64,000 bases of DNA from Cordilura impudica (GCA_963682025.1 OY821518.1:150766997-150830996), one strand, 5' to 3'; numbered from the stretch's first letter, positions 32,812 to 44,648 are shown. Numbers and translations are program-made. The notes: generated by a model not told the origin, from the sequence alone.

Positions 32812-33646
32812 ACTTTTACTCCCTTTACTTACTGCCTTTATATTAACTGGTAGTGTCTGCTTGTCGACAAAATTTTGGATCGATTTTTAGCCCCTTTCCC
32901 GTCAGCCAATCGATCTGAAATTTTGCATGCAGGCTCGTGGCAATGACAGAAATGATCTAACAAATTTTTTTAGTGATGCCAAAACAATGGAAACTTTTAA
33001 AATTTTCTACCAGAGTTCACAAAAAAATGTACAAAGGGTTTGTTTTTATTATATTATTACCACAACGACCACAAAAACAACAAGTCCAGCTATGACAACA
33101 ATGCAACATTTAGAATAACAACAGGAACAATATGGAAACATCATGTTTTTCATTTTTTTTTTAATTTTTCATAGATTTACCTGGACCTGTTCCACCGATT
33201 TTAATGATTTTTGAAGTAGAAATCTTCCCATGAATTTGGTGAATCATTCTCACTAAAAATTATCACCCTAGCTATCCTATTGAGGGCGTGATCGTGACAA
33301 GAACAACATAGAAAATTATATTTTTTCAAGACTTTTTTTAGTTCTTCATTCAAATCTCGGGCCCTAATTGACCGATTTGGACGATTTTAAATAGCAAACT
33401 TTTCAGGATGTTAATGAATCATTTTTTATGCCAACGAGCACCCTAGCTGCCCGATTGATGCCGTCATCGTGATTTCCACAGACGGACAGACGGACAGACG
33501 GACAGACGGACATCGCTATATCAACTCCGGTTGTTATAAGGATCACAAATATATATATTTTATGGGGTCCAAATTTTTTTTTCTAATTATTACAAACGGA
33601 ATGACAAACTTATATATACCCTCTGCACACTGGAGTGGAGGGTATA
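32812..33646 (-). mobile_element. 5' region of the composite Helentron-like unit
   Basis: Ends on the plus strand in GGAGGGTATA (to 33646) with the same 9-bp stem as 29550-29581. The tract of GACGGACA units is longer here (33478-33512). It has diverged from 28768-29581 and 34051-34861, which resemble each other more. It is the 5' end that abuts the second part of M2. Confidence 0.75.
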
Positions 33647-33701
33647 AAAATGTGAGTGTATTGAGTTTTTCGAACTTGCAGTGTGATGTGAGATTGGTGG
33701 G
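33647..33701 (+). mobile_element. MITE M2, last 51 bp after the insertion
   Basis: AAAA then TGTGAGTGTATTGAG ... GATTGGTGGG, followed by TAATATGCC, as in the intact copy at 27558-27621. It completes the part that begins at 25605. Confidence 0.85.
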
Positions 33702-34910
33702 TAATATGCCAAACATATGTTCATATTTGTAAAAGAATAATGAAAAAACGTATGAAATAAAAGACCAACCCGTGTATATTCTTAACATTGTTCTGTATGA
33801 TATCTAGTTGAAAATATTAACATTCATGTTAAAATAGAAATAACTATTGCAAAGCTAATTAGAACAAACAAAAATTATGGCGGCATCTACTGTGGCATAG
33901 TCACGCTGAGCAAAATGAAGTGACACTCTGTTAATACAAAAGAAATGTATTTTCCCCACAACAAAATACTGCAGAATTTTATGTAAATAAAATAACCGAT
34001 TTATTTCTAACATGCAGTTACTATGAATATACAGTTGTATATAGAGTTGTTATACCCTCCACTCCAGTGTGCAGAGGGTATATATAAGTTTGTCATTCCG
34101 TTTGTAATAATTAGAAAAAAAATTTTGGACCCCATAAAATTTATATATTTGTGATCCTTATAACAACCGGAGTTGATATAGCGATGTCCGTCTGTCCGTC
34201 TGTGGAAATCACGATGACGGCATCAATCCGGCAGCTAGGGTACTCGTTGACATAAAAATGATTCACTAACATCCTGAGAAGTTTGCTATTTAAAATCGTC
34301 CAAATCGGTCGATTAGGGCCCGAGATTTGAATGAAGAACTAAAAAAGTCTTGAAAAAAAAATAATTTTCTATGTTGTTCTTGTCACGATCACGCCCTCAA
34401 TAGTGCAGCTACAGTGATCATTTTTAGTGAGAATGATTCACCATATTCATGGAAAGATTTCTACTTCAAAAATCATTAAAATCGGTGGAACAGGTCCAGG
34501 GAAATCTCTGAAAAAGTAAAAAAAAAATGAAAAACATGATATTTCTATATTGTTCTTGTTGTTATTCTAAATGTTGCATTGTTTTCATAGCTGGACTTGT
34601 TGTTTTTGTGGTCGTTATGGTAATAATATAACAAAAACAAACCCTTTGTACATTTTTTTATCAACTCTGGTAGAAAAATTTTAAAGTTTCCATTGTTTTG
34701 GCATCACTAAAAAAATATGTTAGATCATTTCTGTCATTGCCACAAGCCTGCCTGCAAAATTTCAGATCGATTGGGTCACGGGAAAGTGGTTAAAATCGAT
34801 CCAAAATTTTTTCGACAAGCAGACACTACGAGTTAATATAAAGGGAGTAAAAATTCACCAACATCTAAAGCAAATAATGCTAAATACCTAGTTGTTAATA
34901 AAAAAAACAA

Positions 34911-35536
34911 TTGGGCAATTCACAATGGGTAATGTATCGTTTTTTCTCCTGTATCGTGTATCACTTTACAATAGTGTAAAACTGTTGTTGATAATTTTCA
35001 CTGAAAAATCTGATACACGATCCAACTTCATTTGCTATGTTTAGTAAATGTTGTATATTGTATCATAACATATCAGTTCCAAGTGAATGCCAGTTTTTAT
35101 GAAAAAGAAAAAACAAATACATAGAATATTATCAGCATAAATAATTATAAAATAAAATATGGCAAATAATGCAAATAACGCAAATACATCGATAAGTTTA
35201 TTTATATAAAAATTAATGTTTATATTTTTAGTATGTATTTTCTCTTTCAGTACCAACCAAAACATTTAACATTTTTTTTTTCATTATAAATTAAAATGCA
35301 AGAGGTACGTAACTAAAACTCCAGGGTATATCTCACGACCAAAAAGCAAACACTGACAAGTGTTTTCTGGTATACAAAATAGCAGAAGCGACGAAGCGAT
35401 CTTTCCTCGTTGGATCGAAAATTACTAAAGAAAGCGTTTTACAATATGAAAATACAACTGAGTGTTCACAACAAATGATTGTATTGTGTATTTCAATACA
35501 ACATACAATGTACAACACCTGTTGTGAATTGCCCAA
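34911..35536 (-). mobile_element. MITE M1, complete 626-bp copy, inverted
   Basis: Inverted counterpart of 28103-28718 with the same diverged end (CACAATGGGTAATGTATC), so both descend from one M1 insertion inside the Helentron-like element. Confidence 0.8.
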
Positions 35537-36026
35537 ATGTAAATTTAGCAAAAAATTTATGTATTAATTTATTTAAAGAGAAAAACACAAAAATAACGTT
35601 TGATGTTGTATTTTGTGTGTGTAATATTTAAATATACATACATACACATATTAAATAATACAAATAATGTACATATATTATATATATGTATGTATGTATA
35701 TTCATAGTAACTGCATGTTAGAAATAAATCGGTTATTTTATTTACATAAAATTCTGCAGTATTTTGTTGTGGGGAAAATACATTTCTTTTGTATTAACAG
35801 AGTGTCACTTCATTTTGCTCAGCGTGACTATGCCACAGTAGATGCCGCCATAATTTTTGTTTGTTCTAATTAGCTTTGCAATAGTTATTTATATTTTAAC
35901 ATGAATGTTAATATTTTCAACCAGATATCATACAGAACAATGTTAAGAGTATACACGGGTTGGTCTTTTATTTCATACGTTTTTTCATTATTCTTTTACA
36001 AATATGAACATAAGTTTGGCATATTA

Positions 36027-36603
36027 CCCACCAATCTCACATCACACTGCAAGTTCGAAAAACTCAATACACTCACATTTTTTTTTTACTAATACACACA
36101 CATTTTCCGCAGTGGTCACACTAATGGCACCAAATTTATCGTGCGAATAGTGGCAGACACTAACGATGATTAATGTTACCCTGTTATAAATTTAATGCAA
36201 ATTTACTGGATTCTGTAAAATTGTAATTAAAGTTTTAACTTGTTAAATCTATTATAATGATTTATTTTTTGAAATGCGCATACAAAAACGCAAGTTTGTT
36301 AATTATAGAGCATAAATATTATTAACTATTATTAAAATAATACTAATAATAATAAATGTAAACATTTTCCCTCAAACATGTGCCTGTATAATAAACTTGG
36401 TAACTCTACTTAAAATAAAATAAGAGAGAGAAGTATACAAATTTTTTCAAGTTTACGCTTCGACAACATTTTAAAAATGAGATTGCAGTCAGATGTTTGA
36501 GCATAAAATTTAATGGCGATGGATTCGACTAATTCGAACAATTTTTCGTTGATAATACGTACACAACGATTTTACAATTTCAGTGTGATGTGAGATTGGG
36601 GGG
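36027..36603 (-). mobile_element. MITE M2, complete 577-bp copy, inverted
   Basis: CCCACCAATCTCAC to GATTGGGGGG, flanked on both sides by TTA (36024-36026 and 36604-36606). It is the same insertion as 27038-27612, with a T-run of 10 where that copy has 8 A. Confidence 0.85.
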
Positions 36604-38218
36604 TTAACTTTTTGTTCTCTTTACAAAATAGAGTTACCGAGTTCGTCAATGAGTTTTTTGCTTACAAAACAGTTCTACATAGTTATATAGAATTATTATT
36701 CTGCTTTACCTATAAAATATCTGACTGCGATTACATCTCATTTTTAAAAATTGTTTATAATTAATAAAGCATTATTATTCACATAAATACAAAATTTCAC
36801 TTTTTAAATTTTCCATTCAAATTTAAGAAAATATCAATTATAATAAAAACTGAAAATAAAATTTCCAATTATAAATTAGAAAATATTAATTGAGTTTCAG
36901 AAAATCATATCAAAACGTCGGAAATAATAATTTTAAATTTAGAAATATCTTTACATTTAAAAATGTTTACATTTAAAAAAAATATTGCCATTCAGGAGAT
37001 ATTAATAACTTTTCAGTACCGCGATTCAGTAACTTCTTTTAACGATAGTCGAATTGTAAAAAAAAAGAAAATTGCAAAATTATCAGTAAAATTTTGAAAC
37101 GATATTCGCTATTGTTAAAGTCAGCTGTTGTTGTTATCTAAACGACAACCATTTTTGTGTTGTTTATCCAATCGATAAAAACTTAAATTTTTAGGTTGAA
37201 ATGTCGTCATACATAAATAAAAATCATGAAATAGTGAAAATATTTTGCTTTAATTAAAAAACTTTTTTATATAAATAAACAGAAATATTAGTAAAAAAAA
37301 TAAAGATATTAAACATAAACATAAAATCATCCTGTCAAACACGAAGTAATTTGTTTTTTTCTATTCTTTGTGTTTTTCGCTTATTTTGACAGAGATGCCA
37401 CTCCTTTACAATTTAAATAAATAGAAAAACAGATTTGTCGATATTAATTTAAATTCAATGAATTTAAGAAAACCTCAAATGATATTTAAGAATTGCTAAC
37501 ATAAAAATTGTTACATAAGTAAACGTAATTTTATGAGAATGTTATTTTTTATATATAAATTTTCACAATTTTTTTTGGATGAAAATTTGAAGTTTTTCAG
37601 AAAATAAAGATAACATTAAATTATTTTATTTAAAATGTTTGGGACTTTTCGTTTTTTGCGTTTTTCATCCCTAATTTGATTATTTGTTATTATAAATTTA
37701 TTCTCTATGTTTTCAAAATATGGCAATATTTTAAAAAAAAGTTGAGAGAGCTTTTTTTTTTGGTTATTATTTTGTTACTCCATCCGACCTATATGGCCAC
37801 AATGAAGAAATATTTGGCCAGTTAAAAGAAACTATACAGCCATCTCCAATTAGCACGATTTAATGCATATAGCCACTCTACACAACCATTACCTTTGCAA
37901 TGGAGGTTAGGGCGAGCTATTTAATTAGCAAAAACTAAATTAAACGAGAAGTTATGTCATATAACCGGAAACGCATGCATATATGTAGGTATATAACCAA
38001 AATGCATGCCGATCAGCAACCACGATGACCAAAAAGCAAACACCGAAATAAATCCGAAATAATAGAAAAGAAGAAAACCAACCCAAAGAATTTGCTGAAA
38101 TAATTTGGTATTAAGTTTAACAAATTGTTTACTTTTTCATTTACATTTATTATCAAGACTCAAACCGAGGTGGAGGGTATCAAAGATTCGGCACAGCCGA
38201 ATTTAACACTCTTACTTG

Positions 38219-40762
38219 TTTTTTTTAGTTTAATTTTATATATAGCAAACTTAACTTATGAAAAATTTATTTAACTTTAGCCAAATTTTTTCTTTAATAA
38301 AAAAAAATTTTTTTTTAAGTGTTGACTTAATTCTAGCAAAAACTTTTAATTTTAGGAAATTTTATTTAACTCTTGCAAATTTTAATTATTGTTTTTTTTT
38401 CGTACGTACTGTACTTTTCTTACATCATCTATGATTACCACCGTCTTGTACGAAAACCGTTACAATATGTTTTCTTTTCTTTTGGTTTCTTGGTTACCGT
38501 TATACTCCGGTATAAATTTCTTTGTTTATAAAATATTATAATTTAGAAACGTTTATATATTTAGTAAAATTTGTAGTAGTTAGTAAAATTTTTAGTATTT
38601 AACTTAATTATAGATATAGGAAAATTTTAACGTAGAAAATTTTTGTAGTTTGCATTTTTATACTTTCGGTAATTTCAATTTAGAGAATTGTTGTTTAAAT
38701 TTTATATTTAAGAAATTTTAATGGTAGGAAATTCTTTCTTTAATTTTAAGCAAAACTCTTAGTTTTAGAAAACTAGCATTTATTATTAGCCAAATCTACA
38801 TATTAGGAACACATTTTATTAAAATTTTTTTTTTCGAGCCAAAATATCACTTTTAGAAACAATTAAGTTATAAAATAAAATTTCTTTTATGAGTTGCATA
38901 TAAAAATTACCGCATGACGCTGCTATCGCCTGCTGCTGTAGTTGTTGTTGGCCGGTAGTATTAGAGATGCTGCTAATTTGATGTTGGTTGTAGTTGGAGG
39001 AGTGATTAAAGATGTGTCCTCGATGCTGAAGGTTTTAACCAAGCGGTTAAATAGAGGTGTTTACAAAATTATTAAAATTTCAAGTTTTACTTTTGTTTTG
39101 TTTAATGTTCCAAAGTTAATAGGTTTTACAAAGTTTCGTTTCAGTTTTATTTTCCTTCTATTTTAATATTTGAGTTTTTGCGCATTTTATTACATCAAAC
39201 TTTTGGTAATTTTCAGTTCAAGTCATTGAATTTTTTCTTTAAATTTCTTAGGCTTTCAAACCTTTTATTTCAAACTTTTGGTCTGTTTTCAAGTTTACAA
39301 ATTTTATTTTCAGTTAAATTTCTCAAATTTTCAGGTTTTACACAAAAATTTCACTTGGCTCACAACTGTACTCCTTGCCAACCAAACTTCACATTTGCTT
39401 TTTTATACCCTATACCACTATGTGGTTTGGGTATAATGACTTTGTGCTGCTGTTTGTAACAACCAAAAATATTTGACCTACACCCATCTTTAATTATACC
39501 GATCGAATCAGAATCACTATCTGATCAGAATCACTATCTGATCACTATCTGATTCGATTTAACGATGTCCGTCCGTCCGTCCGTCCGTCTGTGTGTCCAT
39601 GTAAAGCTTGTAATCAAACTGCAGGTCGCAAATATGAATATATTTTGATGAAATTTGGTATTTGATCTTTTATCGGCCATGGGATGAACGCTATTGAAAT
39701 TGGTGAGAATCGGTCCATGTTCAGACCTAGCCCCCATACAAATGACCCCTAAGAAATCAACATATATTGCCATAAGATCCAAATTATCACACAAATCTTA
39801 GTCAAATTGGGTTTGTATGTATATATTACATCCATTAATCAATAGTCCAAAAATGGTCCCTATTGGACAACTCTTAGTCATAGGCCCCTGCTTCCCGATC
39901 TTCACTTAAATCTATCAAACAACAAAAATATTGCACCGATTCTTCTCAAATTTCGTTTGTATATATTTTTGTAAAATACAAGAGACTTTACCAAATATGG
40001 TCAGGATCGGTCCATTTTTGGGCCTAGTGCCCATATAGATATAGCATTCGATATGAACTTTTTCATATCTGCAGCCGAAAAAATTAATAAAAATCCCACT
40101 CAAATTTGATTGATGCTTATTTTCTATATCCAGTTAGTTTGGCCTGAGAGATAGGGTCTCTAAACGCATGGTATAGGGTATCGTATAGTTGGTCTAGACC
40201 GACTCTAATTTTCTTACTTGTTTTAATTAAACCTTTGCGTTAAAAAATAGAGAGCACTATTTAAGAACTTTACGCCACAAAAGACCGTCATCCACCCGAC
40301 TCCAGAACTTGAATGATTTCTTAAATTTTGCGTCTTCTTTCAACAACCCAATTATTCAAGACTTTTTTAATTTTTTGCACACCAAAAAAAAAATCAAACA
40401 ACAAACCAGTTTTGTTGTTTGCAAAAAATTCGCAATCATTCATACGTGTAACCAACACTCATACATTCATTAAATTCCTATGTAAAAAAATACTACCTCT
40501 AACGAAGAGGGGAACAAGGTAAGCCAATGTTAATGGCTGACAACATGGGACGGAATGAGAGCGAGTAACAGCTTTACACATGAATGAAATTATGCTGACG
40601 GAGAAATATTAACACCAACTCAAGTGTTTAAAAATAGAATTTTTTTTGCAACAAACAAAAATTGGCAAACGATATTACCGTATAAGGTGTTGTTTACGTG
40701 TTATAGTTTTTTCTTTTGTGTGATGTACACTAAATAGCAAAAATTTTCGTACGGCCGTCACA
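38219..40762 (-). repeat. 3' LTR, second unit
   Basis: Same truncated LTR as at 614-3157, here with the whole of element Z visible at its cut end (34051-38218). Confidence 0.85.
39404..40220 (+). mobile_element. HINE / mini-me-like element in the LTR, second unit
   Basis: Same 817-bp insertion as 1799-2615, with TATACCC hairpin, GTCC tract and CTTACTTG end. Confidence 0.8.
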
Positions 40763-40822
40763 AAACAGATGATTTGGATTCCTTTGAAAATGAGAAATCA
40801 ACTGAAAACGGTTATGGGGTTG

Positions 40823-41065
40823 TTATGTGTTAGCTTCTTGCAAATCTTTCGCGTGGTATACGCCGAGGTCTTTTCCAGCTAAATCCACTAATTTGTAATT
40901 GCAATATCCGATTTTCTTGGCAATTTTGGCTTTTAAAAATTTAGGGGCAAGTTTCGAATTATATGCAGAAGCTTTAATGCTCTGCGAAAAATTTCGTCGG
41001 TAAACCAATTCGCTTTCAGAAAAATTAATCGACCTGTTCCTCAAGTCATAGTTTCTTTTGTTCAC
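40823..41065 (-). pseudogene. Integrase C-terminal fragment, second unit
   Basis: Identical 80-residue frame to 3218-3460. Confidence 0.65.
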
Positions 41066-41204
41066 TTCATACGCTTTTTATAAATTTTCGTGAACTTTCT
41101 GCCAAATGAAATGCAATTTATCCGAACGATCTAAGACATCCACGCCTTCTTCTAACAAATCTAAATTTTTTGAAATCTCATAGGATTGTCCGTGAGTCAT
41201 CAAT

Positions 41205-41804
41205 TGTTATCTGAATAGAACATAATACGGCGAAAAGCCTAATGAACTGTGATATGAGCTTCTCAACGCGACTCCAATTTGGCTCAAATTCGTATCCCAC
41301 ATACGCTGGTCTTTCCCAAATACGAACGTATTCCAGCGATTATGGATCGATTTACACGCTCAGAATTATAGACTGGGGTGAATAAACGGCAGTGAAGATA
41401 TGTTGCGCTCCATATTTTGTCAAAAAGCTTGCAAAAAGTGACGATCTAAATTGTAAACCGTTGTCAGTAATGACGACTTCGGGAACGCCGAATAAATGGA
41501 AAACATTTTTCTCTAAAAAATCGGAGGTGGTTGACATTTTCCGCAACGCTTTAAATTAAGGATATTTTGTGAAGTGGTCTAATAAGGTCCAATAAAATCT
41601 AAATATAACCTTTGGAAAGGTCTAGCCGATTTGGCTTGAACACCCATAGGTGGTTTTAAAATAAAATTTGGTGCTTTGCTTTATTTACAAATGTCGCAAC
41701 TTAATACAAAGGATCTAACCTGAGTAGCCATATTGGGCCAATAAAAATTTCGCCTCAATCGTTCGAGGGTTTTTCCCATACCTCCATGTGCAAACATGGG
41801 TGGA
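41205..41804 (-). pseudogene. Integrase zinc and core domains, second unit
   Basis: Same broken pieces as 3600-4199; the ITDNGLQF stretch is at 41352-41546. Confidence 0.8.
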
Positions 41805-42460
41805 TTATGAGCTCATCACACAAGAGGTAAGTTCTTGTGGAACCCACAACTTCCATGATCGATCCTCTGAAAATTCATCGCGTGAAAACTCTACGCGTTT
41901 GTAGATGAAACCATCTACGACCTTTAAATCGGGCAAATGATTTTTATTGTTTTCTATATCAGCGATCAATTTAGTATATTGTCCTATTGAAAAATAGGGA
42001 GAAGATAAATCTATCTCTGGTTCTAACGAATCTAAGCTGTCAATGTTTTCAAAAGTTAGGTGGTTTTCATTTTCCGTCGGTAACCTAGATAACGCGTCTG
42101 GTACAACGTGTTCACTTCCCTTTCGGTGAAAAATTGAAAAGTTAAAGCCTTGGAGTTTTATGGACCATCGAGCTAGCCGGCCATTTAGGTCTGGTTGGCG
42201 CATTAACCATTTTAAAGAAGCGTGATCCGTTATTACGCTAAATTCGTGACCTTCAACATATTCTCTAAATTTTTCTATGCTCAAAACTGCAGCTAGGCAT
42301 TCGAGTTCAGTTATCGAGTAATTTTGTTGGGCTCTATTTAATTTGTGTGAAAAAAATGCAATCGGCCTTTCGACACCATTGTCATCTTCTTGAGCCAGAA
42401 CTCCACCAACTCCAGTTTTGCATGCATCGCAAGAAATTATGAACGGTCGTTCGAAATTTG
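41805..42460 (-). pseudogene. RNase H, second unit
   Basis: Same as 4200-4855. One base differs (42311) just upstream of the SIEKFREY stretch, in the Ala codon of YSIAELE, changing it to Thr. Confidence 0.85.
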
Positions 42461-42587
42461 TGTTACTAATAACGGGGCAGATGTTAATTTTTCTTTGTTT
42501 AGATTAAAGGAATTTTGAGCTTCAGGGTTTCAACAAAAGGTTTTACATTTTTTTGTAAGATCAGTTAACGGACTAGTTAACGAAGCA

Positions 42588-42762
42588 AATTTTCTAAAAA
42601 TCGTCGGTACCAACCTACGAGACCTAAAAATTGACGAACCTCTTTAGCTGTTTTTGGTTCGGTTAACCCTTTAATGGCGGAAACTTTACTGGGGTCAGGT
42701 TTTATACACCCAGAACCAATTATATAACCTAAGTATCGGACTTCCTTCATACACCATTTTCA
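42588..42762 (-). pseudogene. RT thumb after stop, second unit
   Basis: The same in-frame TGA (42760-42762) separates it from the protease-RT frame. Confidence 0.8.
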
Positions 42763-44073
42763 TTTTGCAATATTAAGAGTCAGACCAGCTTTACGAATTA
42801 ATTGTGCTACTTCGAGCAATAAAGAAATATGTTCTTCGAAATCATCGCTTACTAAGAGCAAATCGTCTAAGTAAACGAAGACTCGATTTTTAAGATGCGG
42901 TGGAATAATAATATCCATTAATCGGCAAAGGGTCTGTGGTGCATTGGTTAAACCGAAAGGCATAACTTTGAATCGATATAATGGCCTATTAGGAACAGTA
43001 AAAGCTGTCTTGTCGCGAGAATTTTCTTGTAAACTAACTTGCCAAAAAGCATGTTTTAAATCTAAAGATGAAATAAATTCAGCTTTAGGTAATCTTGATA
43101 AAATTTCATTAATTTTGGGTTGAGGGTAGGCGTCGCGAACAGTAACACTATTCAGCTTTCGAGAGTCAAGACAAAGTCTGAATTTTCCCTCTGTCTGGAC
43201 GCAAGCTACAGGACTACTCCAAGAACAAGTAGGAGGGGCCTTTTCTATCACTCCGAGTGCTAACATGCTATCTACCTCGTCATGAATTTTCTTCTCGACT
43301 GCTATAGAGACAGAAAAGTATCTTTGCTTTATGGGTTTCACTCCTGGTTCTATTTCTATTGAATGTTCTATAATTGGGGTCTTACCTAAACCTTCTTTAT
43401 CAAAATCTGGAAAAATTGAAATCACTTTATCTAGCCTTTGCCTTTGTTCGTTGGTCAGAATATTCTCCGTGCAAACTTGATTAAGCTCTTCAATTTTTAA
43501 CAGGCTGTTCCCAAAAATGGTAGACATAAGTCCAAATGAATGCCAAAAATCGATACCTAAGTATACATCATGAGTTAGATCTGGTATTATGTAAAAACGG
43601 ACTAATTTAGTAATATTTCTGTAGGTGACATTTGTTTCTACGAAACCTAAAATTTTATATTGCTGACCGCCAGCTGCTTCAACGAAATTAGAAAAATTTT
43701 TAAAAGGTAAGTTTTTACTAAGAAAAGTTTTAGCTGCTGAACCACTTATGCAAGATAAAGAGGCGCCTGAATCTAAAAGGCCTAATAATTTCATCCCGAA
43801 AATATCAATTTGAATATAGGGTCTTATGTCAGATTTGGACTTCTCAATTGATTCAATGCAACTTTTAACTTTAAATTTGTTTAACTTTAACATTTTATAA
43901 AAAGTTCTAATTCGCAGAGAATTTCTTCTAACTTTATGAATTTGGGTGCCAAATTTCGCTGGGGTGTTAATCGATTCGCAGAAAATTCGTTTTCTCGCTA
44001 ATTCGTATAACCTAACTCTCTCATGGTATGGCTTAAGGGGGAAATAAAACTGGTTTAGACTTTTCCTTGTCAT
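42760..44073 (-). CDS. pol: Protease and reverse transcriptase, second unit (437 residues)
   Basis: Protein identical to that of 5155-6468, with DSGA at residue 101 and YLDD at 401-404, and the same premature end. Confidence 0.9.
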   Translation of the reverse strand: MTRKSLNQFYFPLKPYHERVRLYELARKRIFCESINTPAKFGTQIHKVRRNSLRIRTFYKMLKLNKFKVKSCIESIEKSKSDIRPYIQIDIFGMKLLGLLDSGASLSCISGSAAKTFLSKNLPFKNFSNFVEAAGGQQYKILGFVETNVTYRNITKLVRFYIIPDLTHDVYLGIDFWHSFGLMSTIFGNSLLKIEELNQVCTENILTNEQRQRLDKVISIFPDFDKEGLGKTPIIEHSIEIEPGVKPIKQRYFSVSIAVEKKIHDEVDSMLALGVIEKAPPTCSWSSPVACVQTEGKFRLCLDSRKLNSVTVRDAYPQPKINEILSRLPKAEFISSLDLKHAFWQVSLQENSRDKTAFTVPNRPLYRFKVMPFGLTNAPQTLCRLMDIIIPPHLKNRVFVYLDDLLLVSDDFEEHISLLLEVAQLIRKAGLTLNIAK

Positions 44074-44150
44074 TTTTCAAAATTGTAAAATTGGTTTGTG
44101 TGCTACCGTCAGAGCTGGTCTTTAAAATTTCGGTGGGGTTGACAACGTAT

Positions 44151-44630
44151 TTAAAGGAATTTTCGCCTGAAGGAGAATTTATTTTGTTCTTGAGCGGAAG
44201 CTGGTGTTGTTGCTGGCGCTCGCCTGGAAGTTTCCCTGGCACTGTTCGCATTGGGGTCTGTAGACACCCACGGATCCGCATCCGTAACAAAATATGGTTC
44301 TGTCTTCGAGACAGTCCATATACCTGTGGCCTTCCTTTCGGCAGTTCCAGCAGATATTAATTTTGCGTTCAGCAGGGTCTTCTTTTGGTTTTCGAACTTC
44401 GCAAATGTTTCAGGGGGGTCTTCATCCAAAACTTCCTCCTCTACGTCAATTTCATTAACTTGTCTCCTAAAATTTTTCTGCACTCGGTCAAGTTCGAAAC
44501 TCAAAGCTTCTCTTCTCAAAACTAAATGACGCAGATGGGAAACGTTGTCAATGTGAAGGTAGAACAATTCCCTTCTTAAATGAGGTCTTAAGTTTCTTCT
44601 CAAAATTTCAGTCAATTCAGGCTCGCTCAA
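44151..44630 (-). pseudogene. gag: Gag C-terminal part, second unit
   Basis: Same frame and the same frameshifted zinc knuckles (44248-44289 and 44311-44352) as in the first unit. Confidence 0.75.
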
Positions 44631-44648
44631 GGGATACCTTAGGCGATC

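Larger units (their letters stand above)
26126..33646 (-). mobile_element. Composite 7.5-kb Helentron-like unit inserted in M2
   Basis: The minus-strand 5' end TATACCC at 33646 and 3' end CTTACTTG at 26126 sit exactly between the two M2 halves. 516 bp plus a 9-base A-run plus 51 bp rebuild an intact M2, with no duplication. Inside, reading 5' to 3', are a diverged relative of the family (33646-29582) lacking its own 3' end, then a full copy with its own TATACCC hairpin (29581-26126). Two joined elements thus moved as one, using the 5' end of one and the 3' end of the other. Compared with 23943 onward, the 3' region has lost ~750 bp at about 26346. Confidence 0.75.
23943..34033 (-). mobile_element. 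Helentron-like element Y0, inserted in M1 and itself split by a 7.5-kb insertion
   Basis: The minus-strand 3' end is at 23943 with the hairpin at 23959-23975. The body runs to 26125, is interrupted by 26126-33646, and resumes at 33647-34033 with the rest of M2 and the sequence normally after it (compare 27613-27945). The match stops at GAATATAC near 34033, short of its expected M1 and 5' end, so a breakpoint is suspected there. Confidence 0.65.
1..37605. repeat. First unit of a ~37.6-kb near-identical tandem duplication
   Basis: Bases 1-23501 align end to end with 37606-64000. The offset is 37605 at the start, rises to 37607 through one-base homopolymer changes, jumps to 40502 after the piggyBac insertion and ends near 40499. 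Substitutions seen: 4706 c/t, 13423 a/g, 15280 g/a, 18348 a/c, one near 19253 and one near 21836. The rest of this unit (23502-37605) would pair with sequence beyond the window. It may be a true duplication or two haplotypes assembled in series; the sequence alone does not decide. Confidence 0.93.
23943..38218. repeat. Large interrupted palindrome
   Basis: The right arm 34051-38218 is the reverse complement of the left arm 23943-29581 once the 1.44-kb internal tandem repetition of the left arm is taken out. The arms are separated by about 4.5 kb. It arises from Helentron-like copies in opposite orientation. Confidence 0.85.
34051..38218 (+). mobile_element. Helentron-like element Z, complete 4.17-kb copy in opposite orientation
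   Basis: Starts with the TATACCCTC stem-loop, has GTCCGTCTGTCCGTC at about 34187-34201, then M1 (34911-35536) and M2 (36027-36603). It ends with the hairpin at 38186-38202 and CTTACTTG at 38218, in a T-run of the LTR. It is the reverse complement of 23943-26125 plus 27553-29581, apart from a ~50-bp deletion near 37270. There are no open frames of note: a large non-autonomous element. Confidence 0.75.
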
